Below are positions 7,104 to 11,796 of a stretch of 11,796 nt of DNA, piece by piece. Made by a program: the position numbers and the translations under genes. This DNA comes from JAAYXU01 sp050942555 (GTDB lineage: Bacteria; Bacillota; Clostridia; Christensenellales; UMGS416): positions 1-11,796 of the forward strand of contig JBMNNN010000046.1 in NCBI GenBank assembly GCA_050942555.1, read 5' to 3'. Position 1 is the first letter of the stretch; every line of letters begins with the position of its first letter. Under the pieces are notes generated by a model. The model saw only the letters and a program-made list of their open reading frames with translations. It made no database searches and had not been told where the DNA came from.

Positions 7104-7639
7104 TTGACGAACAGCATTACAAACAGACAGATTTTTTATCATATTCCTCACCCTGACCACATATACGAGCATTGACCTGCCAAAGATCATGGCGGAAACG
7201 GCGGGCAGGAGCAGCTGGATCCCCATTATCGCCGTCTCCCTTATTTTCGGGGTCGCCGCTGTGATCATCACGAAACTAAACAACATGCATCAGGGGAAGG
7301 TGCTGTTTGATTACAGCCAGGAGATCGTAGGCAGGTTTTTTCCCGCCTGATCGTCTTGTATTACCTGGTGTTTTTCTTCATATTGGGCGTATATCTGAAG
7401 CTGAAGCTGGTCGGCGTGCTAAAATCGGAGTTGCTGCCGATGACGCCGCAATACGTCACGCTGCTCATTGGCCTGTTGCTGTTTGGCTCGTGGCCTACAA
7501 GGGCATTACGACCATCACCAGGATGTTTGAAATCATTGGGGCCCTGTTTCTTATCATAACGGTAGTCTTATGCACCGCTATGCTTTACGAAGGTATGGTC
7601 TATAACATCCTGCCGGTCTTCCACATCGCTGAGGCCAAA
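7104..7639 (+). pseudogene. Frameshifted, truncated gerAB-type spore germination permease
   Basis: Joining three frames gives the first part of a GerAB/GerKB-type permease, an integral membrane protein of germinant receptors. The segments are TNSITNRQIF (from 7107), FLTLTTYTSIDLPKIMAE and FDYSQEIVGRFF, then RLIVLYYLVFFFILGVYLK and LLPMTPQYVTLLIGLLL, then VAYKGITTITRMFEIIGALF and YNILPVF. Each frame change is explained by one lost base: in the T run at 7132-7137 (6 T where 7 restores QIFFIIFLTL), in the T run at 7336-7341 (restoring GRFFSRLIV), and near 7487-7490 (restoring FGFVAYKG). A TTG at 7104 preceded by GGGGTGG may be the old start. Similarity stops after LPVFHIAEAK, well short of a full 10-helix permease, so the gene is dead even if the frameshifts were sequencing errors. 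Base composition is visibly less GC-rich than the neighbours. Confidence 0.8.
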
Positions 7640-7912
7640 GAATTTCCGACTATCGCATTGTACCTCGCCTCGTTTATGATGGGCTGCGTGGATTCGATGG
7701 ACATAGACGAAAAACTGATCGTGACGACGCTGGCATTCGACCTGAAAGACGGGGAGATATGGTGCTATCTTGAGACCCCAAACACCGAAGCCGGAATGGC
7801 CCAGGATACGGGGAAAAGTACGGGAAACAAATACAACGTAGTCAAAGGCCATAGGAAAACCTTGCCCGAAACCAGAGATAATCTCAAAAAAAGCCCCATA
7901 CAACTTCGATGA
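7640..7912 (+). pseudogene. gerAC-type germination lipoprotein, N-terminal fragment fused in frame to the gerAB remnant
   Basis: From about 7640 the same open frame changes from GerAB-like to GerAC-like. FPTIALYLASFMMGC resembles the hydrophobic end and lipobox of a GerAC signal peptide, with Cys at 7685-7687. VDSMDIDEKLIVTTLAFDL matches the GerAC start after the lipid Cys, and NKYNVVKGHRKTLPETRDNL matches the conserved block about 60 residues later. A TGA stops the frame at 7910-7912; the next codons read GHC and then another stop, after which similarity is lost. GerAC proteins are normally near 370-400 residues, so only the first quarter remains. There is no start codon or ribosome binding site at the junction, so it was probably made by a deletion that removed the end of gerAB and the start of gerAC. 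No gerAA was recognised upstream. Confidence 0.72.
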
Positions 7913-7993
7913 GGTCACTGCTAAACAACCAAACAACATACCCGGAAAGGCCGTATTATCTGCGCGTAAAGGACAAAACCAGGCTGAGGTGAG

Positions 7994-8026
7994 AAACAAT
8001 AACGGCGGGAGACAAGCCCCCGCCGT
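7994..8026 (-). terminator. Intrinsic terminator after the 256-residue protein gene
   Basis: On the minus strand ACGGCGGG (8026-8019 side) pairs perfectly with CCCGCCGT (8009-8002 side) over a 9-base loop and is followed by TATTGTTTC. It begins 8 bases after the TAA at 8035-8037, the normal place and shape for a Rho-independent terminator. Confidence 0.8.
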
Positions 8027-8034
8027 CGGCCGGA

Positions 8035-8805
8035 TTATCCGCGCTCATCGCGCCAGAGCATCTTTTTAAGATCCGCAAACGTGACAAAGCCGAACATATC
8101 ATCATCCAAATCGATCGCGATCTGCTGTATCTCGCCGTCGTCGCGCCGGAACGTGAGCACGATCATGCGGTCGGAATTATCCCGTATCTCCTTCTTCCAC
8201 ACCTGCATGCCGGGCATCAGCCACTCCCAGGAGAGAACCGGATACACCTTATTGATCGATATGAAAAGCTGCTCGGGCATATAGTCTCCCACAAAGAATC
8301 CGGCAATTTCCGAGGGATCGATGTCCCGCTTCTCTATCTGCCATTCGCTGGGCGAGCCGATGATGCCGTCCTCATCGGTATCGTCGAAATACGCGTCATC
8401 CTCCAGATACATGACGACAGGGTACGAGTCGCCCACGAGCGGCGGTTCCCCGTAATAAAAATGGATGTGCTCGCCCACCAGCTTCGCGGAGGACAGCGCC
8501 CGGAACGCGCGCGCCATATACAGCGCTCCCTCGGGGTTGACGATGATCTGGCACCCCTCGGCGTCGTCAAAGCGGACGTGAATCCGTTCCCGCTGGGTGG
8601 GACGCAGCTTTGTCGAGAGAATATCGCGCATCAGGCGCACCTGGCCCAGCCGGTCGGCTGCCTCGGCGAGAAACAGGTTATATTGGTCGTAATCCACATG
8701 CTCGTCGGCGTACTCGATACAGCGGATATAAGCCTTTCGCCGGGCAATCTCCGAGCGCATGTCCACATCGGACAGCAAACCATCGAGGATTTTTTTCAGA
8801 TTCAT
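8035..8805 (-). CDS. Acidic soluble protein of unknown function, 256 residues
   Basis: I do not recognise a family. The protein is hydrophilic and rich in Asp and Glu, with no signal peptide or membrane segment. Residues 1-80 look helical and charged (MNLKKILDGLLSDVDMRSE onward). The rest alternates hydrophobic strands with acidic turns, including YLEDDAYFDDTDEDG (about 134-148) and a C-terminal IDLDDDMFGF; the acidic clusters could bind a metal or a basic partner, but no known motif is complete. The start at 8805 is chosen because AAGGAG lies 6 bases upstream; an ATG 39 bases further out has no such site. It follows the transketolase gene by 71 bases in the same direction and ends in a clear terminator, so it is probably the last gene of that transcription unit. 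Intact frame, a good ribosome binding site and normal codon use indicate a real gene. Confidence 0.75.
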   Translation of the reverse strand: MNLKKILDGLLSDVDMRSEIARRKAYIRCIEYADEHVDYDQYNLFLAEAADRLGQVRLMRDILSTKLRPTQRERIHVRFDDAEGCQIIVNPEGALYMARAFRALSSAKLVGEHIHFYYGEPPLVGDSYPVVMYLEDDAYFDDTDEDGIIGSPSEWQIEKRDIDPSEIAGFFVGDYMPEQLFISINKVYPVLSWEWLMPGMQVWKKEIRDNSDRMIVLTFRRDDGEIQQIAIDLDDDMFGFVTFADLKKMLWRDERG

Positions 8806-8868
8806 CGCCAGCTCCTTTAGCGTCGAGTGCCATGGCTGCGCCACGGATGGAGCCCCGCGGCGCGCGGC

Positions 8869-8880
8869 ATAGTATACTAT
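8869..8880. repeat. 12-bp perfect palindrome over the transketolase stop
   Basis: ATAGTATACTAT is its own reverse complement and contains the TAG stop (8879-8877). It includes TATACT, which could serve as a -10 for the downstream 256-residue gene, but I see no matching -35. It may be chance in an AT-rich pocket. Confidence 0.3.
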
Positions 8881-10853
8881 TTACCGAGCAGCGCGAGCGC
8901 CTTGCTCACGACGTGATCTACGGTAAACCCGAAGTGTACGAACAGCTCTTTGGCCGGGCCCGAAGCGCCGAAGCCGCGCATGCACAGCGTGTCCCCGTCC
9001 AGTCCCACATAGCGCTCCCATCCAAAGGATGTGGCCGCCTCCACGGCAAGGCGTGCGCGCACCGCATCGGGCAGCACCGCCTTCCTGTACTGCTCGGGCT
9101 GCGCCTCGAAGCGCTCAAAGCTGGGCATCGATACCACGCGGGCCCGGATGCCGCGGTCCGCAAGCTCTGCCTGCGCGCCCATCGCGAGCTCCACCTCCGA
9201 GCCCGACGCAAGAAGCAGTATATCGGGCGTTCCCTCGCAGTCCGACAGCACGTACGCGCCCTTTAATGCATCCATGCCGGTGCCGGGGTACTGGGGAAGG
9301 TTCTGGCGGGTCAGCACCAGGCAGGTCGGGCCGTCGGCATTTATCGCGTACCACCAGGCTGCTGCCGTCTCGCGGCCGTCCGCCGGGCGGAATACCGTCA
9401 TGCCCGGTATCGAGCGCAGCATGGCCAGCTGCTCGACGGGCTGATGAGTGGGGCCGTCCTCGCCCACGCCGATGCTGTCGTGGGTCAGTATGTATATGAC
9501 GGGCAGCTTCATCATCGCCGATAGGCGCATCGCATGCTTCATGTAGTCAGTGAACGTAAAGAACGTAGCCGCGTAGGGCCGCAGGCCGCCGTGCAGGGCC
9601 ATGCCGTTGCATATGGCCGCCATCGCGTGCTCGCGGACGCCGAAGTGCACGTTGCTGCCGGTGCGATTTTCCGCCGAGAAATCGCCGGTGTTCTTCATGA
9701 CCGACTTGTTGGAGGGCGCCAGGTCCGCAGAGCCGCCCATCAGATTTGGCACTTTTTCGGCGATGCGGTTGAGCGCGATGCCCGAGCTGTTGCGCGTCGC
9801 GTCCAGGTCCTTGAACTCCCAGTAGACCGGATCGGCGGGCAAATCGGGCAGCTTCCCGCTCATCCATTCGTCCCACGCCCTGCCCCGCTCGGGGTACTTC
9901 GCCTTATATGCGGCAAGCCTGGCCTGCCAGGCCGCCTCGGTCGCCGCGCCGGCTTTGGCCAGCGTCTCGGTGAGCGCATACACCTCCCGGGGAACATGGA
10001 ATTCCTGCTCGGGCCAGCCCAGCTGCTCGCGGGTTGCCGCGATATTTTCTTCTCCCAGCGGCTCGCCGTGGGCCGAGGCCTTGCCCTGTTTTGCCGGGCA
10101 GCCATAGCCGATTTGCGTTTTCACGATGATGAGCGAGGGACGGGAAGTGTCGGCCTTGGCCTTCGCGATCGCAGCCGACAGCGCGTCGATATCGTTGCCG
10201 CGCTCAACCGAAAGAACCTGCCAGCCGTAGGCTTCGTAGCGCTTCCCCACGTCCTCGCGGAACGCGATGTCGGTGTCACCCTCGATCGAAATTTCGTTGT
10301 CGTCATACAGAACGATCAGCTTCCCCAGCTGCAGCGTGCCCGCGAGCGACGACGCTTCCGCGGATATGCCCTCCATCATGCAGCCATCGCCGCACAGCGC
10401 GTACGTGTAGTGATCGACGATCGTAAAGTCCTCGGTATTAAACGCCGCCGCCAGGCGCGCTTCGGCGATCGCCATGCCCACGGCGTTGGCGATCCCCTGC
10501 CCCAGCGGGCCGGTCGTGGTCTCGACGCCGACCGTGTGGCCGTATTCGGGGTGTCCCGGCGTTTTGCTGCCAAGCTGCCGGAAATTTTTGATGTCGTCCA
10601 TTGTCAGTCCGTAGCCGAACAGATGCAGCAGGCTGTAAATGAGCATCGACGCATGGCCTGCCGATAGTATAAACCGGTCGCGGTCGGGCCAATTCGGGTT
10701 GGCGGGGTTGTGCTTCATGTGCTTGGACCAGAGGGTCCACGCCATCGGGGCTGCGCCCATGGGCATACCCGGATGACCCGATTTGGCTTTCTGAACGGCT
10801 TCGGCCGAAAGCATGCGGATCGCGTTGACGGCCTTTTGATCGATGGGATTCAT
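8877..10853 (-). CDS. tkt: Transketolase
   Basis: This full-length 658-residue enzyme of the non-oxidative pentose phosphate pathway transfers two-carbon ketol units with thiamine diphosphate and Mg. E. coli TktA is 663 residues. Visible motifs are SGHPGMPMG (25-33, H27), SAGHAS (64-69, H67), the cofactor-binding CGDGCMMEG to YDDNEIS region (154-189, with GDG 155-157 and N186), SAHG (260-263, H262), the catalytic Glu in VREHA (E408), and GEDGPTHQPVE (464-474, H470), followed by the C-terminal domain with ASGSEVEL (549-556). All expected cofactor and substrate histidines are present. AGGAGG lies 6 bases before the ATG. The gene begins 50 bases after the phosphohexomutase stop, with a small palindrome between them, and probably shares its transcript. 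No clear terminator follows the TAG. Confidence 0.97.
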   Translation of the reverse strand: MNPIDQKAVNAIRMLSAEAVQKAKSGHPGMPMGAAPMAWTLWSKHMKHNPANPNWPDRDRFILSAGHASMLIYSLLHLFGYGLTMDDIKNFRQLGSKTPGHPEYGHTVGVETTTGPLGQGIANAVGMAIAEARLAAAFNTEDFTIVDHYTYALCGDGCMMEGISAEASSLAGTLQLGKLIVLYDDNEISIEGDTDIAFREDVGKRYEAYGWQVLSVERGNDIDALSAAIAKAKADTSRPSLIIVKTQIGYGCPAKQGKASAHGEPLGEENIAATREQLGWPEQEFHVPREVYALTETLAKAGAATEAAWQARLAAYKAKYPERGRAWDEWMSGKLPDLPADPVYWEFKDLDATRNSSGIALNRIAEKVPNLMGGSADLAPSNKSVMKNTGDFSAENRTGSNVHFGVREHAMAAICNGMALHGGLRPYAATFFTFTDYMKHAMRLSAMMKLPVIYILTHDSIGVGEDGPTHQPVEQLAMLRSIPGMTVFRPADGRETAAAWWYAINADGPTCLVLTRQNLPQYPGTGMDALKGAYVLSDCEGTPDILLLASGSEVELAMGAQAELADRGIRARVVSMPSFERFEAQPEQYRKAVLPDAVRARLAVEAATSFGWERYVGLDGDTLCMRGFGASGPAKELFVHFGFTVDHVVSKALALLGK

Positions 10854-10880
10854 AGTATTCCTCCTCTATCTTCATTGAAA

Positions 10881-10894
10881 GGTATGAACATACC
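10881..10894. repeat. Inverted repeat GGTATG-AA-CATACC between phosphohexomutase and transketolase
   Basis: Two perfect 6-bp arms around a 2-base centre fill part of the 50-base gap before tkt, about 15 bases upstream of its ribosome binding site. It is the size of a small operator half-site pair. As an RNA hairpin it would be weak, and no T tail follows. Confidence 0.4.
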
Positions 10895-10903
10895 AGCAAC
10901 GGC

Positions 10904-11796
10904 TCAGCGCCGCAGGAAATCCGCTATCGGCGCAAGGTCCAGCTCCGGAAAACCGGCAAGCAGCGGATAGAGCCTTTCGGCGATCACCTTCGAGCCGCCC
11001 GGCACGTCCGACTCGATATTGAGAGGCAGCACCGGATCGTGCAGGCTCAGGCGCAGCAGGAACCAACCGTCGCCGTCCCCGGGCCCGAAGGATACCCGGA
11101 CGCCCTCGTGGTTGTCGGGAGCCAGTCGCCATGCCGGGTCCTCCCCGGCCCGCTGCAGCACCGTGTCCAGCACCCGCTGGCCATACGCTGCAAAGTCCGC
11201 GGCGCTGATCGCAAAGCGAAGCTCGGCCTCCTCGGCGGGCTCGCGCAGCCCCGCGATGAGATCGAGGAGGCTGCCGCCGCGCTTGTGGCACTCGGCCATC
11301 CGGATAAGGATCCGTGTGATGAGATACGCCCCGTCGTCCAGGAAATAATTTTCCCGCAGCGCGCAGTGTCCGCTGGTTTCGATGGCCATGGGCGCCGACA
11401 CGCCCGACACCTCCAGCCGCCGCGCCTCGCTGATGACGTTGTTGTATCCCCTGCGAAAACGGTGGTGCACTCCGCCCAGCTTCGTGATGAACTCGGCAAG
11501 ACCGCTCGACGTAACCGAATCGGTCACGATCGTGCCGCCGGGAAACTCCCTGAGCACCACCGCGCTCATGAGCGCGATGAGCCGGTTGCGGTTGATCTCG
11601 CGTCCGTCGGGCCCGACGACCGCCGCGCGGTCGCAGTCGGTGTCAAATATGATGCCCAGATCGGCGCCGGCCGCAACCGTCGCCCGGCTGACCGCCTCCA
11701 TCGCGGCGCGGTCCTCGGGATTGGGTATGTGGTTCGGGAAGCGTCCGTCGGGCTCCAGGTACTGGCTGCCCGTCGTATCCGCGCCCAGCGGCTCCA
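10904..11796 (-). CDS. Phosphohexomutase (phosphoglucomutase/phosphomannomutase family), 5' end cut by window edge
   Basis: The last 296 residues are visible of an alpha-D-phosphohexomutase, which interconverts hexose 1- and 6-phosphates in the cytosol. Counting from the window edge, the second domain begins with QYLEPDGRFPNHIPNPEDRA (11-30). The metal loop is FDTDCDR (50-56), with the three Asp and the Arg conserved. The sugar-binding loop is ETSGH (139-143), and the C-terminal domain contains GDGWFLLRLSLHDP (241-254). In that last loop the usual R-S-T-E-P phosphate-binding pattern is replaced by RLSLHDP, which keeps the Arg and Ser. The N-terminal domain with the phosphoserine lies outside the window, so completeness and substrate (glucose or mannose) cannot be judged. 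The ATG at 11701 is internal: the frame is open to the edge and homology continues through it. It sits 50 bases upstream of tkt on the same strand. Confidence 0.9.
   Translation of the reverse strand, partial: EPLGADTTGSQYLEPDGRFPNHIPNPEDRAAMEAVSRATVAAGADLGIIFDTDCDRAAVVGPDGREINRNRLIALMSAVVLREFPGGTIVTDSVTSSGLAEFITKLGGVHHRFRRGYNNVISEARRLEVSGVSAPMAIETSGHCALRENYFLDDGAYLITRILIRMAECHKRGGSLLDLIAGLREPAEEAELRFAISAADFAAYGQRVLDTVLQRAGEDPAWRLAPDNHEGVRVSFGPGDGDGWFLLRLSLHDPVLPLNIESDVPGGSKVIAERLYPLLAGFPELDLAPIADFLRR

Noticed and set aside
6987..7286. Minus-strand 99-codon open frame upstream of the ABC operon, possible leader or regulator
   Set aside because: It lies antisense to the recognisable gerAB remnant, spans the predicted ABC promoter, and shows no regulator domain.
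7913..7993. Further gerAC sequence after the TGA
   Set aside because: After GHC and a second stop I could not see convincing GerAC similarity in any frame; the stretch looks non-coding.
8806..8876. Promoter or terminator in the gap after transketolase
   Set aside because: TATACT is present but has no -35 at the right distance, and the CCGCG/CGCGG hairpin has no T tail. Read-through into the 256-residue gene is more likely.
9534..10667. Long plus-strand open frame (377 codons) opposite transketolase
   Set aside because: Antisense to a clearly identified full-length enzyme; no recognisable motifs or ribosome site.

Overview
The window looks like a chromosomal stretch from a GC-rich member of the Firmicutes, probably class Clostridia or a relative. 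The evidence is strong AGGAGG-type ribosome binding sites on most genes, AT-rich sigma-A-type promoters in a GC-rich background, a decayed endospore germination (ger) locus, and a heterodimeric ABC exporter of the BmrCD/TM287-288 type. No rRNA, tRNA, CRISPR, phage or insertion-sequence gene was seen.

Layout. (1) Positions 1-3144 hold an amino-sugar-like locus with divergent transcription. A NagB-like sugar-phosphate isomerase/deaminase and a GcnA-like GH20 N-acetylhexosaminidase (cut by the left edge) form a tight minus-strand operon. A short cytosolic homologue of the neutral ceramidase family reads the other way. The roughly 240 bp between them carry two facing promoters and a nested dyad that looks like an operator. 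(2) A GC-rich hairpin at 3178-3199 separates that locus from a minus-strand operon of two overlapping ABC half-transporters (3214-6967), whose paired motifs predict one degenerate and one canonical ATP site. (3) Positions 7104-7912 hold a plus-strand remnant of a spore-germination operon: a frameshifted gerAB 5' part joined to a gerAC 5' part. (4) On the minus strand, right to left, follow a phosphohexomutase (cut by the right edge), a full-length transketolase and an unrecognised acidic 256-residue protein, ending in an intrinsic terminator.

How the genes may work together. The GH20 enzyme would release GlcNAc (or GalNAc) from imported oligosaccharides, and the NagB-like enzyme would act on an amino-sugar phosphate. 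The ceramidase-family protein keeps the metal ligands but not the serine of true ceramidases, so it could act on some other amide or ester; a role in the same pathway is only inferred from its position. The phosphohexomutase and transketolase are ordinary central sugar metabolism.

Most of the window is ordinary metabolism and transport. The points most worth a second look are the altered active sites of the NagB-like and ceramidase-like proteins beside a shared operator-like element, and the chimeric ger remnant. I found nothing I can honestly call a new system; the amino-sugar locus is the best candidate for unassigned biochemistry.
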